A model generated the notes under the pieces. It had not been told where the DNA came from. It ran no database searches and was given only the letters and a program-made list of their open reading frames with translations. Positions 1 through 10,170 of a stretch of DNA of 53,519 nt are shown here, in pieces. How positions within the stretch are numbered: the stretch's first letter is position 1; every line of letters begins with the position of its first letter. Made by a program: the position numbers and the translations under genes. The stretch covers positions 58,945 through 112,463 of the forward strand of contig JABSSL010000025.1 in assembly GCA_013214355.1 (NCBI GenBank), written 5' to 3'. Origin of the DNA: Saprospiraceae bacterium. Its GTDB lineage: Bacteria; Bacteroidota; Bacteroidia; Chitinophagales; Saprospiraceae.

Positions 1-3000
1 ATGCAACTACGCCACAAAGTAGGATTTCAGCAACTCCTATCCCCAGTCGAGACATTGAGCTAATAGGGCAAGATATATCTCCTCCAAATGCGGGCCCGAA
101 AACCGAATTAATAGGCCGAATTAGTCCTGAAATAGGTACTGCCTTTTTAGGTAACGGATTTAATGTCCAAGCTCCCAGCAGTAATACATTGGCGATTTCA
201 AACGAAGGTTGGATCATTGCCATCGTCAATAGTAGTATCAGTTACTATGATCAAAATGGAAATATAGCACTCGATAGCGAGCCCCTCGAAGACTTTTATA
301 GTTACTTGGCATTATCAGGTACCATTTATAACCCTCAAGTGGTATTTGATCCCGTGAGTGAACGTTTCATTTTTGTTGCCTTGCATGGTAAAGACCCGGA
401 GTCCTCCCGATTGATCATCAGTTTTTCCTATTCACAGGATCCAGCTGATGGATGGTGGAGTTACAGCTTTGACAATATTGCAGAGGAGTCAGGTCGATGG
501 ATGGGCGAAATGCGAATCGGCATCTCTGCTACTGATTTGTACGTGACCGGTAAGCTCTTTGAGGAGGATGGCGATGACTACCGCTCAACCATTCTGCAAT
601 TTCACAAGGAGACAGGGTATGAAGGGGAGAACTTGAGCTACAATTACTGGTCCGACATTCTCAATGAAGAGGAAAATCAAGTAGGGACACTAATTCCAGT
701 TTCTGATGGCTACGAAACTGGCTACGGGCCAGGCATATATTTCCTAGGAGCAAGTAAAGCAGGCGGCAGTACCTTACAATTCTTTGAAGTAACAGCAGAT
801 TCTGACCAAGGTCCATTTCTTTCTGGCTTCTACTATGAATATCCCGCTTATGGTCCAGGAGAACATGGAGAGCAATCAGGCTCGAGTTCTCGCCTGGATG
901 TGGGTGGGTGTCAAATTCAGAGTGCTTTCATTGCTGACGATGTTGTACATTTTGCTCATCACAATAGTCTGGCGGATGGCTCTAACGGGATTCGATATGC
1001 CAAACTCGACTTAGGCGAGGAACTTCTTTCTTGGATTGAACTGGGCGTAGAAGGGCAGACCTTTGCCTATCCTTCGATCACTCCATTCCAGCTATCCAGT
1101 CCTACCGAAAGAGCTACGCTTCTGAACTTCAGTCACAGTTCTTCCACCGACTTTCCATCGATGTACGTTCTAAGCCTAGATCAAGACCTGAACCCCTCTT
1201 TTCCATTATTGGTCAAAGCAGGAGAAAGCCCGATCAGTAGTTCTGAAGAACTTGTACCCTGGGGGGCCTATTCTGGGATAAGTCGACGACACAATGCAGA
1301 AACGGCAACGGCCTGGATCTTTGGCAATTTCGGTAAGGAGCAGACTTATGGAAACTGGGTGGCGGAGGTTACGAGCCTGGGTGAAGGCTTTAATTGGCCC
1401 TGCCAAAACGCTCAATTGGTATCCTGCGGTGAGGTGGTGAGTGGTAATACCAATACTAATCCTCAATTATTACCAGCATGTATAGGTACAGAGGCAAGTC
1501 TGGGTGGACAGTGGTACCGCATCCTTGGGCACGGTGGGGGTGTGATATTGTCTACTTGCAACGACAATACGGAGATCGATACGCGCCTATTAGTTTTCGG
1601 TGGCAATTGTACCAATCTTACTTGCTTAGAACTGGAGGAGTTAGAAGGCTGCAATGAAAATAGCAACAATCCCGATCTTGGATTTTATGCAGTTGATGGA
1701 GATGAGTACTTCATATACATCACCACCGCTGACAACAATGGTGGTAACTTTGAATTAAGCATCTCCTGCAAAGCCCAGGAAGGTACCTGTACAGGAGATC
1801 AAATATTGACGGAATGCGAAGGTTCCTTCGTAGATGGCAGTGAGAATAATCCTTATTCCAATGACCTCGCCTGTAGCTGGACGATAAGTCCCTATGCCGC
1901 CGCTACCATCACCTTAAACTTCACCAACTTTAGTACTGAAGAAGGCTTCGACTATGTGAGTGTTTATGATGGAACTGGATCCACCGACTCCCTCATCGCT
2001 AAGTTTAGTGGTAACGCTATCCCAGAAGAGGTAGTCGCCAGAACGGGTCATATGTATGTACTCTTCGAATCAGATGGCTCTTTTACCGATGCCGGATGGA
2101 TAGCTACCTATTCATGTACGGAGCAGCAAACCCCATCCGTCAACTTCCAGGCAGATACCTTACAGGGAATAGCTCCCTTTACTGTAAATTTCACGAACCT
2201 CACAGAAAATTTGCCCGCAGATTTTCTCTGGGAATTTGGCGATGGAAATACAGCCACAAGTTTAAACCCTACGCACACGTACACCGAAGCGGGCACCTAT
2301 ACCGTTAGCCTGACAGCCACTAACCTGGCCGGAGAAGATTCCAAAACCATCACCAACTATATCGTCGTTGAACCTAATGTCGTTGCACCGGAATCTAATT
2401 TCACGCAAAGCGAGATCTGCGGTACATTCCCACTAAACGTAAGTTTTGAAGATCTATCTGCTAATGAACCCACTGCATGGACCTGGGATTTCGGTAATGG
2501 CCAAACATCCACCGAACGGAACCCTAGCATCACGTATACGGAACCTGGGATATATACGGTAAAGCTGACTACTAGCAATGAGGCGGGTGAGAATGTCTTG
2601 ATACGGAGCAGCTTGATTACCGTTATAGGAGAGCTAGAAATCACTACACCAGATGGTACAAGTGCCTGTCTTGGCACTACACTCTCGCTAGAAGTCACTG
2701 GAGCTGACAGCTATTCTTGGGTTGGCCCCAACTTATCAAGTACAGTAGACTCTAGTGTGCTAGCCGCTCCTTTAATTGCTGGCACTTATGAGTATGTTGT
2801 CACAGGGACAACGAACGGCTGTACTTCTGAACCTGATTCCATCTCCTTATCCTTTGTAACAGTCCCCATGGTTAGCATTAGCGCCTCCAGTACTATTACC
2901 TGCCTTGGAGAAGCAGTGAAGCTAATCGGATCTGGGGCAACAACCTATAGCTGGGAAGGTGTAGGGCTAACCTCCAATACAGGTAGCCAGGTCATCGCTA

Positions 3001-4100
3001 ATCCCATCCTACCCGGAGCTTATGTCTATGAACTAGTCGGAACCCAAGATGGCTGCTCCTCCCCTACTCAAGCGATAACCGTACTTTTCAATAGCGTACC
3101 CGATGTTACCCTCAGTCCCACTCAGGCAGATATCTGCGAAGGGGATTCCGTCCGATTGGTAGCGAATGGAGGTGGTATTTACGCCTGGGAAGGTCCGGGC
3201 TTAGCATCCTTTGAACAAAGCGAGGTCTGGGTGAAACCCGGAATAGGTACAACCACCTACCGCGTAAGCAGCACGGTAAATGGCTGCCAGTCGGAGGTAC
3301 AAACCAGCTCGATCAGGGTTGATCCAAGCCCTACAGTTAGCCTGGAAGTGGCACCTACTAGCCTCTGCTTGGGGGACACATTAATCCTGGTTGGTACGGG
3401 AGCTGATACTTATCAATGGACTGGCCTTGATATCCTGCAGCAGCAATCGGATTCACTAATCTCCAAACCACAGGAAACTGGAAATATTGATTATCAATTA
3501 GTTGGATTTATCAACAACTGCCCAAGTGAAGCACTAAATCATACTGTCCTAGTGGAGAATAATGCCTTATCGGTAAGTATTGAAGCCTCCAATTGCCCTG
3601 GTCCAGGGCTAGAATTTCAGGCTACGGTGGTGAATGGAGGCATGACAGCCGACGAAATCACCTGGTTCCTCAATGAGGTGGAAGTAGGAAGCGGAGCAAA
3701 TTTTAGCCTCTCTACTGCCAACAATGGTGATCAGGTCTACTGCACCGTCAAGCCGGTTGATCCACTAGCCTGTACGACTCCTAGCCAAGCCAACTCAAAC
3801 ATCATCACCATCGACTGTCTGATGGTCGACACTGAAGAGCCCAGCAGCTGGTCAGCGGCCCAATTACTCCCTAATCCAAATAGGGGCCAATTCACGCTGG
3901 GTATCAGTCATCAGATCCGACAGGACCTACAGATCGACATCTACAATACGTTGGGACAATTGATCTACCAGCAAGCGATTCAGGCCGCGCCGGGGCGTCA
4001 AAACCTTCCGATCAATATTCAGCAGCAGGCGAACGGACTCTACTGGCTTGTTATTTCCTCTGCTACCGAAAGACAAACCCTTTCATTCCTCAAACAGTAA
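1..4100 (+). CDS. T9SS-secreted multidomain protein (propeller-like, CUB, two PKD, Ig-like repeats, type A sorting domain), 5' partial
   Basis: The frame is open from base 3, the first complete codon, so the real start lies upstream of the window; a TTG at 189 is only an internal codon. The visible 1365 residues begin with a beta-rich, propeller-like region to about residue 590. A CUB domain follows (about 596-705, with the SGxxxxPY..C.W pattern and a YDG motif). Two PKD domains come next (about 710-790 and 795-875, each with WxFGDG or WDFGNG). Then there are four Ig-like repeats of about 80 residues, each opening with CxGxxxxL and carrying a YxW motif (to about 1186). The protein ends in a type A T9SS sorting domain starting LLPNPNRGQF. 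This architecture fits a cell-surface or released adhesin, or a non-catalytic binding protein. No catalytic motif was recognised. The next gene starts 48 bp downstream on the same strand, so co-transcription is likely. Confidence 0.9.
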   Translation, partial: ATTPQSRISATPIPSRDIELIGQDISPPNAGPKTELIGRISPEIGTAFLGNGFNVQAPSSNTLAISNEGWIIAIVNSSISYYDQNGNIALDSEPLEDFYSYLALSGTIYNPQVVFDPVSERFIFVALHGKDPESSRLIISFSYSQDPADGWWSYSFDNIAEESGRWMGEMRIGISATDLYVTGKLFEEDGDDYRSTILQFHKETGYEGENLSYNYWSDILNEEENQVGTLIPVSDGYETGYGPGIYFLGASKAGGSTLQFFEVTADSDQGPFLSGFYYEYPAYGPGEHGEQSGSSSRLDVGGCQIQSAFIADDVVHFAHHNSLADGSNGIRYAKLDLGEELLSWIELGVEGQTFAYPSITPFQLSSPTERATLLNFSHSSSTDFPSMYVLSLDQDLNPSFPLLVKAGESPISSSEELVPWGAYSGISRRHNAETATAWIFGNFGKEQTYGNWVAEVTSLGEGFNWPCQNAQLVSCGEVVSGNTNTNPQLLPACIGTEASLGGQWYRILGHGGGVILSTCNDNTEIDTRLLVFGGNCTNLTCLELEELEGCNENSNNPDLGFYAVDGDEYFIYITTADNNGGNFELSISCKAQEGTCTGDQILTECEGSFVDGSENNPYSNDLACSWTISPYAAATITLNFTNFSTEEGFDYVSVYDGTGSTDSLIAKFSGNAIPEEVVARTGHMYVLFESDGSFTDAGWIATYSCTEQQTPSVNFQADTLQGIAPFTVNFTNLTENLPADFLWEFGDGNTATSLNPTHTYTEAGTYTVSLTATNLAGEDSKTITNYIVVEPNVVAPESNFTQSEICGTFPLNVSFEDLSANEPTAWTWDFGNGQTSTERNPSITYTEPGIYTVKLTTSNEAGENVLIRSSLITVIGELEITTPDGTSACLGTTLSLEVTGADSYSWVGPNLSSTVDSSVLAAPLIAGTYEYVVTGTTNGCTSEPDSISLSFVTVPMVSISASSTITCLGEAVKLIGSGATTYSWEGVGLTSNTGSQVIANPILPGAYVYELVGTQDGCSSPTQAITVLFNSVPDVTLSPTQADICEGDSVRLVANGGGIYAWEGPGLASFEQSEVWVKPGIGTTTYRVSSTVNGCQSEVQTSSIRVDPSPTVSLEVAPTSLCLGDTLILVGTGADTYQWTGLDILQQQSDSLISKPQETGNIDYQLVGFINNCPSEALNHTVLVENNALSVSIEASNCPGPGLEFQATVVNGGMTADEITWFLNEVEVGSGANFSLSTANNGDQVYCTVKPVDPLACTTPSQANSNIITIDCLMVDTEEPSSWSAAQLLPNPNRGQFTLGISHQIRQDLQIDIYNTLGQLIYQQAIQAAPGRQNLPINIQQQANGLYWLVISSATERQTLSFLKQ

Positions 4101-4148
4101 AAATTACCACAGAAAACCATGCAGCCCACGCATACTAAATCCACAATC

Positions 4149-7100
4149 ATGAAAAAATTATACTCCCTGTTCCTGGTCTTGACTTTTATAGCTAGTGCTC
4201 AACCCCTGTTTTCCCAAAAAGCTACGGTGGGGGATTTGGAGAGAGAACCACTGAACTTCTATGAGATTCAGGAACGTATTGGAAGTAAATGGAAGGATAA
4301 ACCACCAAAGAAAGGAGATGGCTTTAAACAATATAAGAGATGGGAATATTTTTGGGAAGGAAGAACAAACCTAGATGGTACCTTTCCATCCCCGGAAATG
4401 ATCGAAACCGATTGGAGGGATTATCAGGCCAAACACCCAGAAGCCAGAACATCAGCTTTTTCTACGGGAACGTGGAAAGAATTGGGTCCTCAAAGTACAG
4501 ACAGTGGCTATTTCGGAATTGGGAGAGTAAACTGCATTGCTTTTCACCCAACGGACCGAAATACCATCTGGGTTGGCACACCAAGCGGTGGTCTATGGAA
4601 ATCTACAGACGGGGGACAAAATTGGTCAACAAATACAGACAAACTCCTTTCTGTTATTTCTCTAGGTATTTCTTCGATTGCTATTAACCCACAAGATCCA
4701 AATGTCATGTATCTCGCTACAGGTGATGCCAGGAAGGGATTCTTCCATCCATTATCATTAGGAGTCTTCAAATCTACTGATGGCGGAAATACTTGGAATA
4801 TTGCAGGTCAGCTACCAGCGGGAGTATTTGAGTTCTACATAAACGAATTGTTGCTACACCCTAGCAACCCAAATATAATTTTTGCTGCGACAACAATGGG
4901 CCTATACCGCAGCGACAATGCTGGAGCCAGTTGGAACTTAATAACTAGTGAACAGGAAAAATGTTACGATATTGCCTTCAGACCGGGCTCTTCGTCGATC
5001 ATTTATCTATCAACAGCTAATCATTTTTACCAATCTACCGATGGGGGTGCAAGCTGGGGGCAGCCAAGACTCAGGATATCGAATTCCAAGAGAACCCAAA
5101 TTGCAGTTACCCCAGATAATCCCGGTTATGTGGCGCTCGTCAGTAGTCATGAAAACAGTAGTTTCAATGGCTTCTTTGAATCCAATAATAGTGGCCGATC
5201 CTGGCGAGAAAAATACGGCCGGCAAGGGAAGAATCTATTGGAATGGAGGAGTGATGGCAGAGACCGAAACATTGGTCAAGGGAACTATGACCTATGCATC
5301 GCTATCTCTCCAACTGATTATCGTACCGTCTTCATCGGAGGAGTAAATTTATGGAAAACCACAAACGGGGGATCCAATTGGACAGTTACCAATTTCTGGA
5401 CAGACTTTTCTGGAGATGGATACAATCCAGGCGTTGCCACTGTCCATGCAGATAAGCATGTCTTGGTCTGGCAAGATAACAATACACTCTTTGAAGGCAA
5501 TGACGGTGGCATCTATAAGACTACCAATGGTGGTAATAGTTGGACCGACCTTAGCGAGAATCTGGTCATTAGTCAATTCTATAAATTAGGGGTATCAGCA
5601 TCTGATAATAAAGTCATTGGCGGATTACAAGATAATGGGACAAAACTAAAAAACTCTGCGGGAAACTGGTCTGAAGTCGAAGGAGGCGATGGCATGGAAT
5701 GTTTCTTTGATCCGGTGAACTCAAATCTGATGTACGGAGAAGCCTTTGAAGGACAACTATTCAGAGTTGAGAATGGCAACACTATACGCGGGTTAAACTG
5801 TCTCAGCCCTCAAGAATGTCTTAGAGGAGCTTGGGTTACCCCATGGGCTATGGATCCTAATAACAGACAGGTTTTATATGCAGGTTATGACCAAGTTTGG
5901 AAGAGTACCAACAGAGGAGACTCTTGGCAACCCATTTCACCAATATTCACTGATCATAAACTGAGAAGTCTGGCAATTGCTCCCTCGAATAGTAATGTAA
6001 TTTATACTGCCTCACTAACGCAGCTTTTTAAGACTTCTGATGGCGGTGCCAATTGGTTTGATATCACTGCTGGTCTTCCAAGTACTGTGCAGGGACCGTA
6101 TATCTCCTACATTACCGTTGATCCACAAGATCCAAATATCATCTATGTAACTTTCCATAACTATGTCAGGGGAGAAAAGGTATATCAAAGTACAAATGAA
6201 GGCAGTTCATGGACCAATATTACTGGTTCCTTGCCAGTTGTTCCAGCAAATTGTTTAACCATTCAACCTGACCGTCGGGATGCCCTTTATATTGGCACTG
6301 ATGTGGGCGTCTTCTATCGAGATAATACCATGGACGACTGGGTAGCATACATTGATGGACTACCTACTGTCATCGTAACCGAATTGGAATGCAAAGCCTC
6401 TACCGGAAAAATCATAGCGGCTACCTTTGGCCGTGGCATCTGGGAAGCTGATTTCTTCGAAGGAGGCGGTCCCACCGACGAACTCGCCATCACCCCCAGC
6501 GTCCAAAATGTCGACAAAGCAGCTGGTACCGTACGCTTCAGTATCCAATCCAACCAAAGCTGGACCTTGAGCGAGGAAGAAAGGTGGCTCACCCTATCCC
6601 AAACCAGTGGCGACGGTAATGCTACGGTCAACGCCAGCTACCAAGTAAACACGGGGCGTACTTCACGGGAAGCCACGATCACCTTGAGCAGCGAATCAGG
6701 TACGAAGACGGCCAAGATCATTCAGCAAGGAGCTGATGGTGGCGGGGGTGGCGGCCGTTGCAACCAGCCCAGCAACTTGAGGGTGTATGATGTAGAACAA
6801 ACGGAAGCGACCTTGAGCTGGGTACCGGTAAGTGGAGCGGCTAGTTATACCGTAACCATCCGGGCCTCACCCAATGGTAGTTGGCAAACCCTGAGTCCAG
6901 AATTTTTACAGACTACAACCGTACCTGTGACTGGTTTTGCCGCAGGCACCACCTATGAATGGCGCGTCAAAACCAACTGTGCCAATGGGGAAACCAGTTC
7001 CTTAGCTACTGGCCCACAATTTACTACCGACGCCGCGCCAAATTGTAATGCTCCCGGAAATCTTCAAACCAGCAATATTGGTCAAGATGGGGCTACCTTG

Positions 7101-9143
7101 AGCTGGTCAACAGTGCAAGGGGCTCGGGAATATGGCGTCCAGATCCGAAAGCTGCCTGGTGGTGGCTGGACCAACCTTTCACCCGCCACGACCACTTCAA
7201 CCTCTGTGGGGGTAGGTGGATTGAGTGCCAATACCACTTACGAATGGCGTGTCCGTACGTTTTGTACCAATGGGCTGAATAGCAATTACTCATCTACCAA
7301 GTCCTTCACCACTACCCAAGCGGCTGCCTGTAACACGCCGGTAGGCTTGCAAACTTCCGATATTACGAGCTCATCGGCTGTCATCGATTGGGCGCTAGTA
7401 AGCGGAGCCGCGAACTATACGGTTCAAGCTCGGGAAGGCAATAGTCAGTGGCAAGATATTAATCCGCCAAATTGGGATTCTGGTCCGATCACATTCAATG
7501 GCCTGAGTCCAAGTACGAATTATCAGTGGCGAGTTAGAGCTAATTGTAGCAATGGCTTGCAAAGCAGTTGGTCAAGCCCGAGGTCATTTACGACCTTGCC
7601 TGCGCCCAGCTGTAACACACCGGGAGGTTTACAAACCTACAACGTCACCGAGACTTCCGTTGACATTAATTGGGCACTCGTCTCCGGAGCAACGAACTAT
7701 ACCATACAAACAAGGATAAGTGGTGGACAATGGCAAAATGTAAATCCTGCCACTTGGACCTCTGGCCCACTAACCATCAATTCACTGGACCCGAATACAA
7801 GCTATCAATGGCGGATCAGAAGTAATTGTAGTAACGGACTGCAGAGTAGTTGGTCAAGTCCCAGGTCATTTACCACTCTACCTCCTCCCACCTGTAACAC
7901 ACCAAGCGGGCTTCAGACCTTCGGCGTCACGACCACTACCGTCAATATTGATTGGAATCTAGTGAGTGGTGCGAGTAGTTATACGGTACAAACCCGAATA
8001 AGTGGTGGACCCTGGTTCGATTTAAATCCATCTACCTGGACTTCTGGACCACTCACCATCAATAGTCTCAATCCAAATACGAGCTATCAATGGAGGATCA
8101 GAACCAATTGTAGCAACGGCTTACAAAGTAGCTGGTCAAGCCCAAGATCATTTACCACCTTACCGCTTCCTACCTGTAACACACCAGGTGGCCTCTTTGT
8201 CACTAACTTGACTCGCAATACGGTGGTATTGCGTTGGTCACCGGTAAGTGGAGCAGCAAGCTATCAAGTACAATTCAATTCGAACACAGGTTGGTTTAAC
8301 CTACAGGGAGGTGTAACGAATACCAATAGCCTATTTGTAAGTGGTCTTTTCCCAAATTCTTATTATGAATGGCGCGTAATAGCTGGGTGTAGCAATGGTT
8401 TAGTTAGTTTCCCTTCTAATACAGCTTGGTTTATCACAGCCACGCTTCTGGAACCGAACGTAACTCCTGAGCATTCGTTGAGCCGCATTACCCCACAGGA
8501 AGTCTGGCAAACCCAAGATCTTCAATCCGGCCAACAGTATCTACCTGTGCAAGTACAAGCAGGACAGCAATATACGTTCTCTCTTTGTGCAGAAGATGGC
8601 GGCTCAAATCAGGCTGCTAATCTCTATTTGAGATCAAGTGATGGTCGAATGATTACTATTGATGAGGGAAGCTGCGATAAAGCTCCAAGGATTACCTGGC
8701 TAGCAGCTGAGGATGGTGAAGTGCACCTTTGGGCCGCTATTAATGAGGAAGAAGAAACCCAAACCAAGCTCACTCTTGCCTATAAGGGTAGTATCGAGTC
8801 AGATGGATCCGTTCCCTACAGATTGGGGACTCCGGTTTTGGAAGCCAGCAATCAAGCGCTGCCAACACTGGACCCTGATACTCCCTTGGCCATTGAAGTA
8901 TTCCCAAATCCTTCTAACGGACAATTCCAGATACAATTCAACAATTTAGCGGATATCCCTTCCGCACAGCTATTTATTTATGATGCCACCGGACGCAGAC
9001 TTTGGCGTAGGGATCAGTCTATTGAAACGGGATTAAACACTTGGTCCGTTAACGCAACGGAATGGGAGAACGGAATTTACATTGTCAGGCTAATATCTCA
9101 GGAGGGTAAGCAGGCCACAAAAAAGATATACATTTCGAGATAA
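4149..9143 (+). CDS. T9SS-secreted Asp-box (VPS10/sortilin-like) propeller protein with BACON domain and six FN3 domains
   Basis: The ATG at 4149 is preferred over the one at 4119 because it opens a clear signal peptide (MKKLYSLFLV..., cleavage near residue 23). Residues about 100-760 contain roughly nine Asp-box motifs of the form SxDxGxxW, as in sortilin, GH74 and sialidase beta-propellers. A BACON domain follows at about 777-862, then a poly-Gly linker. Six fibronectin type III domains lie at about 870-1430; each starts with CN.P.GL and contains TxYxWRVR..C.NG. A prepeptidase-C-terminal-like region (about 1434-1547) precedes a type A T9SS sorting domain (VFPNPSNGQFQIQ to the end). Known Asp-box proteins bind or cleave glycans or proteins, but no catalytic residues can be assigned here. 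It is most likely an adhesive or glycan-binding surface protein, transcribed together with the gene before it. Confidence 0.92.
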   Translation: MKKLYSLFLVLTFIASAQPLFSQKATVGDLEREPLNFYEIQERIGSKWKDKPPKKGDGFKQYKRWEYFWEGRTNLDGTFPSPEMIETDWRDYQAKHPEARTSAFSTGTWKELGPQSTDSGYFGIGRVNCIAFHPTDRNTIWVGTPSGGLWKSTDGGQNWSTNTDKLLSVISLGISSIAINPQDPNVMYLATGDARKGFFHPLSLGVFKSTDGGNTWNIAGQLPAGVFEFYINELLLHPSNPNIIFAATTMGLYRSDNAGASWNLITSEQEKCYDIAFRPGSSSIIYLSTANHFYQSTDGGASWGQPRLRISNSKRTQIAVTPDNPGYVALVSSHENSSFNGFFESNNSGRSWREKYGRQGKNLLEWRSDGRDRNIGQGNYDLCIAISPTDYRTVFIGGVNLWKTTNGGSNWTVTNFWTDFSGDGYNPGVATVHADKHVLVWQDNNTLFEGNDGGIYKTTNGGNSWTDLSENLVISQFYKLGVSASDNKVIGGLQDNGTKLKNSAGNWSEVEGGDGMECFFDPVNSNLMYGEAFEGQLFRVENGNTIRGLNCLSPQECLRGAWVTPWAMDPNNRQVLYAGYDQVWKSTNRGDSWQPISPIFTDHKLRSLAIAPSNSNVIYTASLTQLFKTSDGGANWFDITAGLPSTVQGPYISYITVDPQDPNIIYVTFHNYVRGEKVYQSTNEGSSWTNITGSLPVVPANCLTIQPDRRDALYIGTDVGVFYRDNTMDDWVAYIDGLPTVIVTELECKASTGKIIAATFGRGIWEADFFEGGGPTDELAITPSVQNVDKAAGTVRFSIQSNQSWTLSEEERWLTLSQTSGDGNATVNASYQVNTGRTSREATITLSSESGTKTAKIIQQGADGGGGGGRCNQPSNLRVYDVEQTEATLSWVPVSGAASYTVTIRASPNGSWQTLSPEFLQTTTVPVTGFAAGTTYEWRVKTNCANGETSSLATGPQFTTDAAPNCNAPGNLQTSNIGQDGATLSWSTVQGAREYGVQIRKLPGGGWTNLSPATTTSTSVGVGGLSANTTYEWRVRTFCTNGLNSNYSSTKSFTTTQAAACNTPVGLQTSDITSSSAVIDWALVSGAANYTVQAREGNSQWQDINPPNWDSGPITFNGLSPSTNYQWRVRANCSNGLQSSWSSPRSFTTLPAPSCNTPGGLQTYNVTETSVDINWALVSGATNYTIQTRISGGQWQNVNPATWTSGPLTINSLDPNTSYQWRIRSNCSNGLQSSWSSPRSFTTLPPPTCNTPSGLQTFGVTTTTVNIDWNLVSGASSYTVQTRISGGPWFDLNPSTWTSGPLTINSLNPNTSYQWRIRTNCSNGLQSSWSSPRSFTTLPLPTCNTPGGLFVTNLTRNTVVLRWSPVSGAASYQVQFNSNTGWFNLQGGVTNTNSLFVSGLFPNSYYEWRVIAGCSNGLVSFPSNTAWFITATLLEPNVTPEHSLSRITPQEVWQTQDLQSGQQYLPVQVQAGQQYTFSLCAEDGGSNQAANLYLRSSDGRMITIDEGSCDKAPRITWLAAEDGEVHLWAAINEEEETQTKLTLAYKGSIESDGSVPYRLGTPVLEASNQALPTLDPDTPLAIEVFPNPSNGQFQIQFNNLADIPSAQLFIYDATGRRLWRRDQSIETGLNTWSVNATEWENGIYIVRLISQEGKQATKKIYISR
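6759..8437 (+). repeat. Six tandem FN3-coding repeats, about 282-288 bp each
   Basis: Units begin near 6759, 7044, 7329, 7611, 7893 and 8175, each at a TGYAAY codon pair that encodes the CN of the domain start. Units 3 to 6 share long runs of nearly identical DNA, for example the stretch encoding NGLQSSWSSPRSFTTLP at three consecutive unit ends. Units 1 and 2 are more diverged. This points to recent tandem duplication within the gene and possible length variation. Confidence 0.85.
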
Positions 9144-9203
9144 AGGCATTGGTAAAAGGGGTAAAACTGCATGAGCATTTTGCAGGGAACGCCTTTACTT
9201 TTT

Positions 9204-9232
9204 GGACTGGGAAAAGTAGTTTTTCCCAGTCC
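9204..9232. terminator. Perfect 12-bp hairpin between convergent genes
   Basis: The stem GGACTGGGAAAA pairs with TTTTCCCAGTCC around a 5-base loop. It lies between the end of the + strand Asp-box gene (9143) and the end of the - strand lipoprotein gene (9282). The A/T-rich inner stem and the position suit a bidirectional terminator, although neither flank has a long T run. Confidence 0.6.
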
Positions 9233-9281
9233 AATCTTAATCTCTAGGATAAATGTGAGCGCCATTTATTCGCCCAATTTC

Positions 9282-9968
9282 CTAGTCTTCCAGCAAAAAC
9301 CAACCTTCTACGCTATCCGTTCGCTGACCATTGAATTCAGATTTGTGGATGACATGACTCAGGTACAATTGATCTAAGTCGTAGCCTAAGTATGCATCGA
9401 TCCCCAAATAGATCGGGATGCAGGAAACGGCCATCTTGTTTTCAATCTTGAAAGTGCCCATCTCAAATTGATCAATGATTCCAATTTCGTCACCGATAAA
9501 CGCTTCCCCTTTAAGATTCATGTAGCAATTGTCCTGTTCCAAACGATTCAGGAGGGTGGAGGGTTCTTTCTTGAGAATGAGGAAATCACTACCATAGAAA
9601 TAGAAGAGTTTGGAATCCTCTCTTTGGGGCAAATACAGTTGATCCACTTGCCGCTCAAAAGGATAAGTGACGGGGTTTACGTCTCCTCCCTGAGCATACA
9701 TGGGGGACCCAGGGGTAAGAGACTCTTGGAAGTACATTTCCTGTCCTTCTTCGATAACCTTTAAGACCAAGGTATCTCCCGTCCATTGGAAGGACTGGTC
9801 GAAATCATTGCAATTCAAAGTATAACGAATGAATCGACTTTCTTGCCCTGCTTTCAAATCCTTGAAGTGGACAGCACCTTCTTTGAAGGGAGCGGGTTCA
9901 ACTTCAGCCTTTTCACAGGAGAAGGCCAAAATCGCAATGCCAATCAGGTAATAGCAATAGTTTTTCAT
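9282..9968 (-). CDS. Hypothetical lipoprotein
   Basis: This 228-residue protein starts MKNYCYYLIGIAILAFSC. That is a lipoprotein signal peptide with lipobox AFSC and the modified cysteine at residue 18, so it is probably anchored in the outer membrane. The rest is beta-rich and acidic, with no motif that I recognise. It stands alone between a hairpin shared with the upstream + gene and the terminator of the GAF-domain gene. No T9SS sorting domain is present. The ATG start is supported by the signal peptide. Function unknown. Confidence 0.8.
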   Translation of the reverse strand: MKNYCYYLIGIAILAFSCEKAEVEPAPFKEGAVHFKDLKAGQESRFIRYTLNCNDFDQSFQWTGDTLVLKVIEEGQEMYFQESLTPGSPMYAQGGDVNPVTYPFERQVDQLYLPQREDSKLFYFYGSDFLILKKEPSTLLNRLEQDNCYMNLKGEAFIGDEIGIIDQFEMGTFKIENKMAVSCIPIYLGIDAYLGYDLDQLYLSHVIHKSEFNGQRTDSVEGWFLLED

Positions 9969-10103
9969 AATAACTTTTAGCCCGCAAGACTGCTGACCTA
10001 AGCGGGAAAGTTGGGCTAGCTTTCCAATTTTAACACTTCAAAAACAGTTTAAAATAGAAAGCGCTCGATACTATTGTTATACGACTTAACCTCCCTATAT
10101 AAA

Positions 10104-10139
10104 AATTGAGATGACGCCGTAAATCGCATCATCTCAATT
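10104..10139 (-). terminator. Rho-independent terminator of the GAF-domain gene
   Basis: The 11-bp stem AATTGAGATGA / TCATCTCAATT has a 14-base loop and, read on the - strand, is followed by TTTTT. It lies about 30 bp past the stop of the GAF-domain gene. Confidence 0.75.
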
Positions 10140-10170
10140 AGGTGGAATCGCTGAGAAAGCAAATTTGAGT

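Noticed and set aside
1-191. TTG at 189 as the start of the first gene
   Set aside because: The frame is open to the window edge and the upstream residues fit the same protein, so the start lies outside the window.
2096-2308. Overlapping frames on both strands inside the large secreted genes
   Set aside because: Shadows of genes with clear domains; none has a signal, motif or promoter of its own.
6759-8437. Possible CRISPR or mobile repeat array
   Set aside because: Repeats are about 285 bp, in frame and encode FN3 domains.
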